From Cylindrodendrum hubeiense (taxonomy: Eukaryota > Ascomycota > Sordariomycetes > Hypocreales > Nectriaceae): a stretch of 63,321 nt of DNA. Position 1 is the stretch's first letter. Each line of letters begins with the position of its first letter. The stretch lies in contig JAANBB010000224.1 of assembly GCA_014621425.1 (NCBI GenBank), positions 1-63,321 on the forward strand, given 5' to 3'. The translations under genes were made by a program, and so were the position numbers. This document shows, in pieces, positions 13,001 to 23,935 of this stretch. Under the pieces are notes generated by a model, which was not told the DNA's origin, did no database searches, and worked only from the letters and a program-made list of their open reading frames with translations.

Positions 13001-14293
13001 TCCCATCTTGATCGTCATCAGAGCTGGGGAACTTACATCACGACAACCATACCAAGCCACCGAATTGATTGATGACTATCTCTTGAATCACGACCGACCA
13101 CCCCCGTGTACAGAGTATTGAGTCCAATGCTCCGTGGAAGATACACGGCTGGTGGTCCCTTACCAGGCAGTCAAAACAGAACATGATGATGGGTTTGACC
13201 TCTCCAGTTTCCGTGATAGATGATATCAAGCAGATGAGCCACGCTTCGAGTCCACAATGGCCTTGATGCGTTACCCTAGTCTGCTTGGCACAGTGAGCCA
13301 AGAAAGCTAGAATATTACCGATAGTATCTGGTTAGATGATCAACCGGCATGTGTCATTTCGACAACGTGGTTTGCCGGCGAACAAGGGGAATGTGGCGAT
13401 GGGAATCATTACCTGATGGGACCCAAGTTGTCTCAAGCGCGGCACCACTGGTCAAATACTCCCTTGAGATTTCCCAAATCATCACTGGATGTAACTGGCA
13501 AGCTTGTAGGGCTAGTGTTAGCAAACTCAACACCCCACTTCTAGATGTTGCTCTGGACATGACGTATAGGTAGGTTCCTCAAACTGCACTTGTGGATTGT
13601 CAAGAATTCATTCATGTCGCAAAGTAAATGACCCGAGAGACAAATATGATGGAAAAAGAAGCCTCCAAACAATTCAAGAAATCTATTAGCTCTCGTTTTT
13701 AAGTCTTTCGTCATCCGCATCGTCTGCCAATCTCAGCTCCCATCTTCAGCGCATCTCAACAATGCAGCCACAAAAGAGCCATAAAAGAAAAACACAGCGC
13801 CTTTCGTCACATCTTTCATCAAACAGAGTCGGAACCGGCTCTCCCTAGAAACCCAAAATTCATTGCCGCACCAGCATGTACACAAGACTCCGGGTGCGCG
13901 CCCCCCGGTGCGCCGTCGCTGCCCGCGTAGGTGCGGATGACGTCACGACGTGAGGTGAGATTGGCAGTAGAGTGCCCGTCGGGAGCAGATAAGGATTCTC
14001 GAACGCTATGAGCGGAAGACAAGCCAAGAAACAAAAGGGCTCAAGAGAGAACAAAGGCCCTCCCCGAGTATTGAAAATATAGACAGGCTCGTTGCCCTCC
14101 ATTGTAGGAGGGCTCGTTCGCACCCTCGCCGTAAACCAAAAGAATCCCCCTGGCGGGGAACACACAGAGAGAGATGGGTAGATGGTTAGAAGGCAGGAAA
14201 AGCCCCAAGGAAACAGAAGAAAAAGGAGGGTATATGTATGTCTTTCAATGAGCGCCCTCAAGGCAAGTGTAACCGTTGGCAAGGATAGCTCGT

Positions 14294-14913
14294 TTACTGG
14301 TTGATCTTATCGTTGACGGCCTGAGTGGCCTCGGCCTTCTTGGCATGGAGGAAGCTGCTGAGCCAAGACAGAGTCTCATTGCTGACGACGAGAACTGTCG
14401 TGACGGCAGCCTTTCCGTGTGCGACAAGTCCGGCCTGCTCGTTCTTCTTGTACTCGCTGGTGTAAACTTGGAGGACATGCTCCTTGCCCTCCAGTCCCTT
14501 GGTGTAGGGCAGGAGGATCAGGCCCTTGGTGTCGTTGTAGAGATCGGTGGTGGGCTTCTTGACCACGGGGAACTTCTCATCGATGCGGTCGAGGGTCTTG
14601 TCGCCAAGGGTGTCGGCCCTCTGGACGTATGGCGAGACAAACTGGTAAGGCTTGGCGAACCAAGGAATGACGGGAGCGGCAAAGGTCTGGTAGGCAGCGT
14701 CGCCGAGCTTGATGGACTTTTGGCCGTACTCGTTGGACTTGAAGGTGTCGACGCCGTCGCTAATAACGGGGTAGTTGAGAAGGTGCTGGAGCGGAGTGTC
14801 CGGTTAGCATGGGAATGTCAATTTATGGCGTGCGACAGCTGGAAGAGGTGTACCTGAAGGAAGGCGGAAGAGACAGAGCTCGGGATATCGCCATTGACTT
14901 GGGGAGAGGCCAT
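14294..14913 (-). CDS. CAP20: Perilipin-like lipid-droplet protein, CAP20 type
   Basis: Two exons, 14913..14854 (20 codons) and 14785..14294, separated by a 68-nt phase-0 intron with a GTACAC donor and CAG acceptor; the product has 183 residues. After a short N-terminus come HLLNYPVISDG, FAAPVIPWFAKPYQFVSPYV and RADTLGDKTLDRIDEKFP, the signature of the fungal perilipin family. That family includes CAP20, first described from appressorium-forming Colletotrichum, and MPL1 of Metarhizium. Members coat lipid droplets and influence their turnover; in appressorium-forming fungi this bears on turgor and host penetration (family knowledge, not visible here). The C-terminus has an amphipathic stretch ending in QAVNDKINQ. 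The gene is isolated: 8.8 kb without genes lies downstream and 5.9 kb separates it from the divergent pirin gene, so its regulatory region could be unusually large. Confidence 0.92.
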
Positions 14914-15080
14914 GGTGAAGGTTGATGGTTGGCGACAGAGTGGGGTGGGAGGCGAGTTGGTTGATGTCGGCGACGAGAGGAGCTTGAGAGGAGCTTTGAG
15001 ATAAGCTTGGTGGGCTAAGTGAGGAGCTGTCCTGGAGTCCGTTGGGCTGTCTGTTTGCCTGCGATGACGACAGGATGATG

Positions 15081-15106
15081 GGATGGATGGATGGATGGAT
15101 GGATGG
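15081..15106. repeat. GGAT tetranucleotide microsatellite
   Basis: Six and a half perfect copies of GGAT upstream of the CAP20 start, within the pyrimidine/purine-asymmetric leader region. It is likely polymorphic between strains. Confidence 0.85.
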
Positions 15107-15670
15107 TTGGACGGGTGGACGGAAGAAGGCAAGGTAGATAAGTACCCTGGTGGTCGGTTAATGGTAGGTTGATGGTAGATTGGTGGCAGGTCTGGGAGGT
15201 AGGTGAGGTAGTCGATGGAAGGGGGAAGGCTCGATGTGGAACTGAAGGGAGCAGTTTGGAGGTGGCAGAAAGGTGGCAGAGAGGTGGTAGATAGATGGAT
15301 GGAAGGAAGAGAGAGGGCCGAGCAGGTAGGTAGGTAGCAGGAGAGAAGGAGAAGGAGAAGCAGAAGAGAGATGGGATGGGATGGTGGCCAGAGACGGGGT
15401 CCAGCAGAGGCTAAAAAGGGAACGAGACTTGGGAAGTGTGTTTGAAGTGATGTGGTGGGACGCCACAACCTGACCGGCTGCGCGGGCCAGCAAGGGAATC
15501 TACGTATTTATCAGGGAAACCTTGCCCGAGCGCGTGTGCGTGTGTGCCCGTGGATGCCATCCGGGGCCGTCGTTTTGCGTGGGCATCTGCTGGGAGCGTC
15601 CGTCTGGTGCTTGGCCGCTGGCATGTGCATGCGCATGTGTCGGCGCCGGTACCTGTGTGTGCCTGTGCCT

Positions 15671-15720
15671 GTGCCTGTGAGTGCCTGTGAGTGCCTGCGA
15701 GTGCCTGCGAGTGCCTGTGA
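15671..15720. repeat. Five tandem copies of a 10-mer
   Basis: Five consecutive units of the form GTGCCTGYGA, differing only at the pyrimidine (T,T,C,C,T), exactly abutting. A less regular GTGCCT tract leads into it on the left. The 10-base period is close to one helical turn. Confidence 0.9.
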
Positions 15721-16203
15721 CAGCGGCTGTGCCTCTTGTCTCTTTGGCTCGTGCTTGCGAGAGAATGCGCGAGACAGAGGCGAATGCTGAGAGAGGCATG
15801 CGCTGCCCCCAACCCTGGACAATGCCCCGGGCCATGGATCATCATGATGAAGATGGTGGTGGTGGTGGGGTGCTGTTGGCCCGCCGTGACACCATCGGCG
15901 CCGGAGCAGCGTGGGCCCACTCAGCCGCACCATTCCAGGGCGTACAGAGGAACCCCCCTGTTGATCTAGCATGTGAAAGTGGCTCCCAGTGGCTCCCAGT
16001 GGCTCTCCCAGTGACTCTGCAAGTGGCTCCGAGCCGCTTGCCAAGTTGGGAGTGGGCTTTGCCTCTTCCTCCATCGCATCGCATCGCATCGCTTCCCATC
16101 GCGACGCTGACCTGTGGCTCTGCCTCTTGCCTCTTGCCTCGTGCCTCGCGACCATCATCTGCTGCTTGTTCCTTGTCGACGACTCACCGCGCCTCCCCCC
16201 CCC

Positions 16204-16251
16204 GAGCCATGTCCGGAGCCATGTCCGGAGCCATGCCCGAAGCCATGCCCG
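16204..16251. repeat. Four tandem copies of a 12-mer
   Basis: Four abutting units close to GAGCCATGTCCG, the last two with GCCCG and the last starting with AAG. The 12-base period keeps frames open on both strands, which explains the spurious open frames over this stretch. Confidence 0.85.
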
Positions 16252-19200
16252 AACGAAGCCTTGTACAAAATCACAGGATCGGCCTTTGCTGTAATCTGTA
16301 GAGCCGCCACGCCTTGGCGGGCCACCCATGAGCCTAACCCGTACCTGGCTGTCGGATTCCTTCCAGTAATGAGTGTGGACGGGACTTGGCCGCCGCCTCT
16401 GTGTCTCGAGCCCCCATACAGGGTGGCGCCGGCTTGTGAATCGGATAACACCACCACCAACTCCCTCCCATACCTGCCTCTCCCACCATCTGCCATGGCT
16501 CGCTGTCCCGTAATACTACTCCATGCCGTGGCCTCCCTGGACGCCCTTGGCCCGTCGGCTCAGGGAGGGTACCCAGGGAAGTCTGGCTGCAACATCCGTG
16601 TATTCTCCTCATTGATCGTCATGATTACCATTCCAATAATGCCTGTCCGGCTGCTCGTGCGCCTGCGTGTGTGCGCAGCGCAAGGTCAGTGGCTGCCAGT
16701 GGCTGCCAGTGCGTTTCCAGTCTACGGCTTATCTTTCATGCCGCCCGCACCGGTTCGTCGCAAAGGCAGACATTCCCTCGCTGGTCCACGTTGAATGGTA
16801 TGGTATATGGCGCATCTCATGCATGGCATGGACTGGACTGTGCTTCGTACTGTAGCGTTCATACCCTGGCCAAGGAGACCGAGGGGCTCGCTCCAGGATG
16901 ATAATAAGGGGATGAGAGCTTGCGCCAGCTGCTGCTCAACCTACCTCTTGCCGCGCCTGGCCAAACCGACCAGGTATCAAAGAGCACGAAAACCGGCCGG
17001 ATTCCTCTTCTCCCTTCATCCTGTCTTGCCGGCCCGTGCTCTGCTGCCGTATATCGCGAACCACCCGCACTCCTGGGCTCGGGCGCATGCTCTCGAGGCG
17101 AGGTGAGTCTCAAGCACTGATAAGAGAATGGCCCCCTTGCCTTGCCCTGCCTTGCCTTGCCGACTTGGCGGTGCCTCTCTGCCGCGGTTAGCATGGACAA
17201 GAAAAAAAAAACACGAGCTCAACACATGGCCTCGGAAGCCAAGCGAAAAAAGAAATGTCCCCGGGGCGTCGCGTTCCTCTGGATCTCGTTGGCCTAGGCC
17301 ACGAACTCCCGTTTAACGTTTTTCCTTTTGCCGCATCACGTTCATCGAATCGATCCATTGTTCACAAGGGCCCCCGATGCCCGTCAGCCGGCGTGCGGAT
17401 CGTTATCCCCTGTTAGCGTGGCAGACGCACCTAATGTTCCCTGTCGTCTTAGTCCCGCAATCCCGGTCCGTCCCACTCACCAGCCACATTCACATGTCAG
17501 AGAGACTCGAGACTCGAGACTCGATCGTCATGACAAGGGATCAAACACGTCCCCTCCAGAGCTCCTCGAAGAAGCCAATTGGGCCCCCGAGCCGCTCAAT
17601 GCCCGACGCTCAACGCTGGATCCTCCATGCCGATGCAACAGACCCAACCTGGATCAGATAATAATAGTGGCATGTTGGGCGAGGTGTCGTCACCTCATCC
17701 ACCCATCCATCCCGTCTTTGCTCGCCAGATATGGAGCCTGTCACTGCTCTCCGCTAGTTTTGGTCGCGCGCATTGGCTCGTCGCTCTTTCGTTGCATCCG
17801 CAACATATCACAATGATGCGATGGGATTCAACAAAAGGGCCGTTGTCGAGGGCCGTCCCGAGCTCGTTGATTTGATTGCCACTTCCATTTCGAACGAGAT
17901 GGGCCCTATCCGAGACCGCCCACATCGGATACCCACGCTTCATCCCTTCGTACCTATCATTTTGCCCCACGGTTGATGTCGCATGTGGTCCGCCCTAAGC
18001 CGGCTCGTTGGATTGATGAGAGATTAGTTTCATCTGGACCCCACGTCTATTTGAGACGCTAACATTCCTCGTTCTCGATATCTCGATATCTCGACAAGAG
18101 GCGCAAGAGGAGAAGTGGATTCGATCTTGTCTCGGTGTCGAGGTGGGCATATTCATGGAAGCTTCATAGTTGCCATGGGTGGCAATGAGACCATACCGCC
18201 TCTCGATTGTCACCGCGGCGGATTTCGACGATAAACAGCACCTTCTCGCCAGTTTGCGTTTTCGGAATTTTGATACAAGAACCATGGGATTTTGATATCT
18301 GTGGCGCGTTACGCCCGGATGAATCTCCGAGCATGGGCGTCGATATCTCATCTTGCACAGATGAGTGTTGTGTTCTATGTGTGATCTAGGAGGCTTGGCA
18401 TTTTGATTAAGCATACCTCCGCACATCTACGGCATCGCATCTGTGAAGCACTGGATGATCCCCCCATGGGATCATATCGCGGCGCGGAGATCAATGCAAT
18501 CGAGGGAGTCGTTCTATTTGTCGACCGGAGTCTTGATGTGTTTCGATTCACACCGGATGGGCGGCTTCTGTGCCGATGTGACACTCAACCGAGAGCAACA
18601 GCGCAGTTGTTGCTCAGTTGCAGTCGTAGTGGAAGCGGGGCTTGGCTTACCAGTCACTCGATAAGCAGACGAAGCTAACCATGCGGTTGCACTTTGTTTG
18701 TTTGGGTTTCAGCTGTCGACAAAAATCACTCGCGAGAACCATCCCCTTGTCGTGTTCTCTAGATTCGGTGATCCTGGGGTCTATCACGGCGTTGACCAAG
18801 GAGTAGAACTAACCCAAGGGTAGCCTAGGCCCTTGAATAGGCGAGGGATACTCGTTTGGCGATGGGGTGACGATTCTTGCAGCCACCCCTTCTAATGTTC
18901 GGGCTGGCTCTCCTTCGAACCTCTGGTACCGAGTGTCTGGGGCCGCGGGATGGAGGGTCCAAGGGGCACCTCTATGGCCATGTCTCCGGACGCGTGTGCT
19001 TCCGGTGATGACTTCTTCGGCAGCGTTCATCGGGGGAAGCTGGGGGTTTCCCTTTTGAGGTAGGTATCCCTGTTTTCATGGCAGTGTGCGATGCGATGCA
19101 TTCCGGCGAAATGATCTCGGGAGAGGCCCCTGGTATTTACTTATAGCTGACCCATCGATTGGGCCGAGGTTTGCTGGTTCAACACCCGAAGAGAGCCTCA

Positions 19201-20767
19201 ACACATGTTTTTGCACGCATGACGTTCGATCTCCCAATTTTTAGAGTATGGTGGTGCATCCCGAGGCTAACCGGATGAATGGGCCAGGAAATGGGTAGAA
19301 TACCCGTGGGTGCTCGTTGTAGTATATAAGCGTTCGATTATTCGGTTTGAGCGGGAGTGCAGAAGGCGGTGAGCCGAGTACATGGTATTTCCGACGTGCT
19401 CGTTGGAAGATCTTCAGTTGTGAACTGGGTGCTCGTTGGACCAGACGTATCTCGTAGGGCTGTGTGAGGGAACGAGGATAGGCAATCAGAGGACTTCCAA
19501 AGGAGGAGGATGATTAGGAGAGCCAGCGACAACCTTGGAACAGATTTGGGACAGATTTGGGGAGATCAAGTCGGCTTTTTAGGCGGAGGATGATAAAAAG
19601 CATACGCGAAGGACGTGACGTTGTACGAGCGCGGTTGTCTAACAGAACTCGAATCTGTGACGTCGTGATTGGAGCGTGACTTCCTACACAAGCCCAGCAA
19701 GCGCTTCTGGGCAGCTGCAAGGCCCGATAACGATAAGCCATTCCAGAGTGGGGAGCTTTTGACTGACATTGAGCAGCTGAAATAAAGACGACGTCGATCT
19801 TTAGATTATCTTCGGCATGTATACTATGTGAGCTCGGCACCCGGCACTAGTGGGCGACACCACTGTGCACCCGGTCGTCCCACCCCTTGGTATAAACAGT
19901 TGGTAGTGGGCTTATTGGAATATCGCGAAGCTGATGCTTGCGCGGGCTGTCCCTCTTGCTACTTGCGAAAGTGCTGTTTCGGGAGGTGTGGGGAGTAACG
20001 TGAAGGCATTCCCGGCGTGCGGCGATATGGTGGAACACGCCCTTCAGAGGAGTGAGCCGTAGTTTGCGTGGCCCATCGCGAGGGCAAGAAAAGTGCAGGC
20101 ATCGCCTCGACTTACAGCCCGTCCGTACAGCCCGTCGGAACCACAACGCCATTCTCGAAAAAGGACCCTTGAATCATGACGCACGACGTCATTGCATACA
20201 TCCTCGGGGCACTAGAACCAGCCATGACCAAAAGGCAGCTTGACAAATTCTCCTCAAAGCATTCCCCGCCCTACTACCGGTACGTAGTTAGTAGTGGCAC
20301 CGCAAAGGCTTGCCCCCTTCCACAACACATAGTCAGCACAGCGTAACCAACCATCTCGTCACCCTTAGTAATTCTCCACAGCCCAAGCCCGTTCTGTCGC
20401 TAGCGCCCTCTTACGCGACTGTTAGATCAGCCTCCAGAGGCCCCAGGCCGCCCAAAGCAGCAATAAGCTCAGGCCACTTCCTCCCGCTTGCACTGGCAGC
20501 GCTGCTGATGTAACTGTGACTAAACCTCCATCCCCGCCATCATCGTCACAAAATGTGGCCCCTCAAACCCGGCCGCGCGCGTCGGCGCTCCGTGGTGCTC
20601 CCTGGCGCTGCCACCGCTGGCTTCGTTGTATTTCTAACGCCAGGTTCTTCTCTTCCAGAACTCTCTCCCCCCCCAGTTACAGCCTTGCATCACACCAGCC
20701 CCTCACCCCCTCAATTGCCAATCTCCATTCATATATAATCCCGATTGACCCCGCCGTCACATTTCCC

Positions 20768-22018
20768 ATGTCGCTTTTCAGAAACATCATCATCCCAGTC
20801 TTCATTGCTTTGGCTGCTGCACTCCTCTTCCAACATCAGCTTCACGACACCGCGGCTACTGCCATTGAGCTTGTAAAGAACTACACCAAGACCGACAAGA
20901 CCTTCAAGACCGTCAAAACCGTCGACACCAACTATCCGAACCAAGAACTGCACCCGGCTCATCACCTCTTCGCAACCGAAATGTCTACTCAGCGAGCTAT
21001 CCGCAAGGTCATATTGGCCATTGAGCAGTCCGAGGGCGCTGGCGCTCGCGTCCGCCGCTCCATTGGCACTCCCCAACTGCGCAACTTCTCACCCTTCCTC
21101 ATGCTCGACCACTTTTCCATTAAGCCTGGCGCCGGCTTCCCTGACCAGTAAGTCCCCCTCGAGTCATTGGTCTCCCTTATTGTGAAGTGAGAGGCTGACC
21201 TACTTTTTGCGCAGCCCCCACCGTGGCCAGGAGACCATCACCTACCTCCTTGAGGGTGGTGTCGACCACGAAGATTTCGCCGGCAACAAGGGCTCCTTGT
21301 CCGCTGGTGACTTGCAGTTCATGACGGCCGGCCGCGGCATCGTCCACGCCGAGATGCCCCGCCAGAACCCCGACGGCAGTGCCAACATCGGTCTCCAGCT
21401 CTGGGTCGATCTTCCCCAGGAGCTCAAGGCTTGCGAACCTCGCTACCGTGACCTTCGCGCCTCCGAGATCCCCACCGTCGACGTCGACGACTCCCGTGTC
21501 ACTGTCAAGGTCATCTCCGGCCAGAGCCACGGTATCGACTCCGTCAAGGACCTCGCCTACACCCCCGTTTGGATCCTTGACATTACCATTCGCCCCGGCG
21601 GCAAGATCACTCAGCCCCTTCCCAAGAACTGGAACGCATTCGCCTATACCCTCGAGGGCGACGTCATTGTTGGCAAGGATGGCCAGAGCCGTGTTGTGGA
21701 GCAGTATCACAACGTTGTCTTTGAGCCTGAGGGCGATGTTGTCCACTTTGAGGTTGACGCTGGCGCCTCCAAGCCTGCTCGACTTGGTATGTCTTACCCC
21801 TTTCTAATCCCATGAACTTATCAGATTTGGTTCTAACTTACAATCTAGCTCTCATTGCTGGTACTCCCCTCGACCAGCCCATCGTTCAGTACGGCCCCTT
21901 CGTCCTGAACTCTAAGGAGGAGGTGGTCAAGGCCCTGACCGACTACCAGAGCCATTCCAACGGTTTCGAGCGTGCCAAGGACTGGGAGAGTGAGATTGGA
22001 AAGTCCATGAGGGGTTAA
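20768..22018 (+). CDS. Pirin-family cupin with N-terminal hydrophobic segment
   Basis: Three exons, 20768..21147, 21215..21786 and 21849..22018, encode 373 residues; introns are 67 and 62 nt with GTAAGT and GTATGT donors. The first splice joins CA to C, rebuilding the His of the motif HPHRG. Iron-ligand residues expected for pirins are present: His127, His129, His171 and Glu173 (in VHAEMP). The first half holds YLLEGGVDHEDFAG and FMTAGRGIVHAEMP. The C-terminal part carries the second cupin fold and the late motif GTPLDQPIVQYGPFV. Pirins are metal-binding cupins, some with quercetinase or redox-dependent transcription cofactor activity; which applies here is unknown. From the ATG at 20768 the protein begins with a hydrophobic segment (IIIPVFIALAAALLF), a possible signal anchor. 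An in-frame ATG at 20981 would give a form close to ordinary cytosolic pirins. Confidence 0.92.
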
Positions 22019-22771
22019 ACATTGAATGGGTTGTGTCCAGGTACCTTCGGCGTTGAAATCGGGTGGGAAAATGTGCTTGATTGGCATTTGTTTTAATGGA
22101 AGCGTTCATTATTGGAAATTACGCAGAGGCACATCGAGTTTGAGCGTGTGCCGAACTATCTAGAAAAATAACAAATCATGAAACAATATCTAGCCTTGTT
22201 TGCGGTCAGAGAGTTGCCATATGCGTATGATATGAGACACAGACGATATGGTTCACATTGTCACGGTTGAGTTGACCATTGACAGTGTCGCGAGGGGATT
22301 GTACCATTTATGTGCCAAAAATTATCTATTAATGTGCTTCAATGAGAGCGAAGAAGTAGAATCCACCACGAGGACCGAGCCGCAGGACGGCTATCACGCC
22401 CTTTCCCACGGCATATGAGAACGAGATGATGCCAGAATGACACCACAGAGTTGCCCCTTGTTCATCCTCATATCAATGCCTCCGCACCACAGAAAATTCC
22501 TTCCAAAAGATCCCCATCCACTGTCATGCATTTCATCATTTTCCATTAGAAAGACGAGAGATAAACCATAGGCATCATTAACCCTCAATGACCTGACCTT
22601 CCATGTCCATTCACCTCTTTTTCCGCGTTCCTTGCGCCGAAGATTGTCCGGATGCCGGCCCCTGCACTGAGGAATGTGATAAAAGGGTTCCAAATATTGG
22701 AGGTGCAGGTGGGTATTATGTATCAAACATGTGCAACTTAAAACATCAAATGTGGGTGACCACGAACTCAT
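22019..22771. other. Convergent 3' region, pirin/CFEM
   Basis: About 750 bases between two convergent stop codons. It is AT-richer than the genes and should contain both 3' UTRs. I see no open frame of note. Confidence 0.5.
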
Positions 22772-23935
22772 TTATAGGAGGAGCATGGCAAGACCTGCGG
22801 CGGCAAAGATGCCAACAGGAGCCGCAGTCATCTGGGGCATACCCTAAGAAAGTGTAAGTGAAGGGCAACAAGATATCTGGTAGATGAAGACTTACAGCAT
22901 TGTCAGAGGTGCTGCTGGCCGAGTCGGAGCTGTCGGAGCTGCCAGACTCAGTGGAGCTGGAGCTGGCAGTGGCGGTAGCGGTAGAGTCGCTCTCAGATCC
23001 GGAAGAAGAAGCATCACCAGTAGCCGAAGCCTCGGAGCCGGACTTGGTCTTGGTAGAGCCGGAGCCTCCAAGAGTAGTCAAGCCAGTGGTGGTCACAACA
23101 TCGCCGTCGCTGTTGGTAATGACACGGGTGAAGGTTGAGACCTTGTCGGAGCCTCCAAGAGTAGTCAGACCAGTGGTGGTCACAGCATCGCCGTCGCTGT
23201 TGGTGATGACGCTGGTGAAAGTTGAGACCTTGCCGGAGCCCTTAGTTCCAGACTTGGAGTTCTTGTCGTCGTCTCCGCTGCCAGAGCCCAGGGTGGTAGT
23301 GGAAACGGCAGTGGTGATGGTGGAACCATCCGAAGTGATGGTGCTGAAGATGGTTGAGACGGTAGCCTATTTGCTGAGTTAGGGACAGTGCCGGTATGGA
23401 ACATGCGAGTTACTTACCGAGCCACCCTTGGTGTTGCCGGATCCAGTCTTCTGAACAGCCGCGGTTAGGATGTGTTGATACTTGATCATCGGGTTCGACT
23501 TACAGTGGAGCTGCTGCTATCCTTGGTCTTGGTGGTGATGGAGACTCCAGCACCTGTGATAGATGTCAGTCATCTCGTCTGGTTGAGTTATCGGGGATAG
23601 ATGGGGGCTTACTGGAGCAAACCGCGAGGCCGTACTTGACGACCTGGGAAGCCTCGCTGTCGCTGCAAATAGCACCGGAGCAGTCTCGGAGTCCGTAGAC
23701 GAAGTTCTTGTTGGTGCAGAGGCAGGCAATGTCGCCGGTGTCACATCCAAGCTCCGCGGACTTCTCAGCGCCGAGCATGTTGTTGGCACAGGTTTGCTGA
23801 ACAATGGTTAGCAGCTGTGATAGGTAACAGGTGAGTAGCAAGTGAGAAACTTACACCACACGTGGGAAGATCACTGAGGCTCTGAGCCATAGCGGCGGTA
23901 GCCAAGGTGGCAACGGCGAATAGAATGGACTTCAT
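22772..23935 (-). CDS. CFEM-domain secreted, probably GPI-anchored protein
   Basis: Six exons: 23935..23855, 23796..23613, 23553..23504, 23450..23418, 23366..22896 and 22843..22772. They join in frame to 296 residues; all five introns are 51-59 nt. Residues 1-17 form a signal peptide ending AAMA. One CFEM domain follows with exactly eight cysteines, the first in LPTC and the last in AVCS, and has the Asp between Cys3 and Cys4 (CDTGDIAC) that acts as axial haem ligand in characterised CFEM proteins. The rest is a long Ser/Thr/Gly region with two near-identical blocks of about 28 residues (ending TTTGLTTLGGS). The last exon encodes a hydrophobic C-terminus preceded by small residues, fitting GPI attachment. 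Likely a cell-wall or plasma-membrane protein. Roles in haem/iron uptake, adhesion or host interaction are known for relatives but cannot be chosen between here. Confidence 0.92.

Larger units (their letters stand above)
5530..14293. other. 8.8-kb stretch without recognisable genes
   Basis: No reading frame here combines reasonable length, an ATG start and a recognisable motif, and I could not assemble a spliced gene. The longest frame (7692..8438, plus strand) starts at a non-ATG codon and has biased, low-information composition. The left 6 kb looks GC-rich and carries several short tandem repeats and many TACGTA palindromes. About 11780-13680 looks AT-richer and could be decayed repeat DNA. 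The left end is the promoter and leader side of the DENN gene (purine-rich tract on the plus strand at about 5740-5990), and the right end is the CAP20 3' flank. A non-coding RNA cannot be excluded. Confidence 0.55.
14914..20767. other. 5.9-kb divergent intergenic region CAP20/pirin
   Basis: No convincing gene. Next to the CAP20 start, about 14914-15420 is strongly pyrimidine-rich on the CAP20 strand (TCT and CCA runs), as expected for a long 5' leader or core promoter. The middle (15.6-16.3 kb) holds several tandem repeats. Open frames there, such as 15511..16329 minus and 15681..16301 plus, overlap those repeats, are low-complexity and antisense to each other, and are not credible. The right end, about 20300-20767, should carry the pirin promoter. 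Confidence 0.55.

Noticed and set aside
15511..16329. Long overlapping frames on both strands
   Set aside because: They run through 10-mer and 12-mer tandem repeats, are low-complexity and mutually antisense; open frames follow from the repeat periods.
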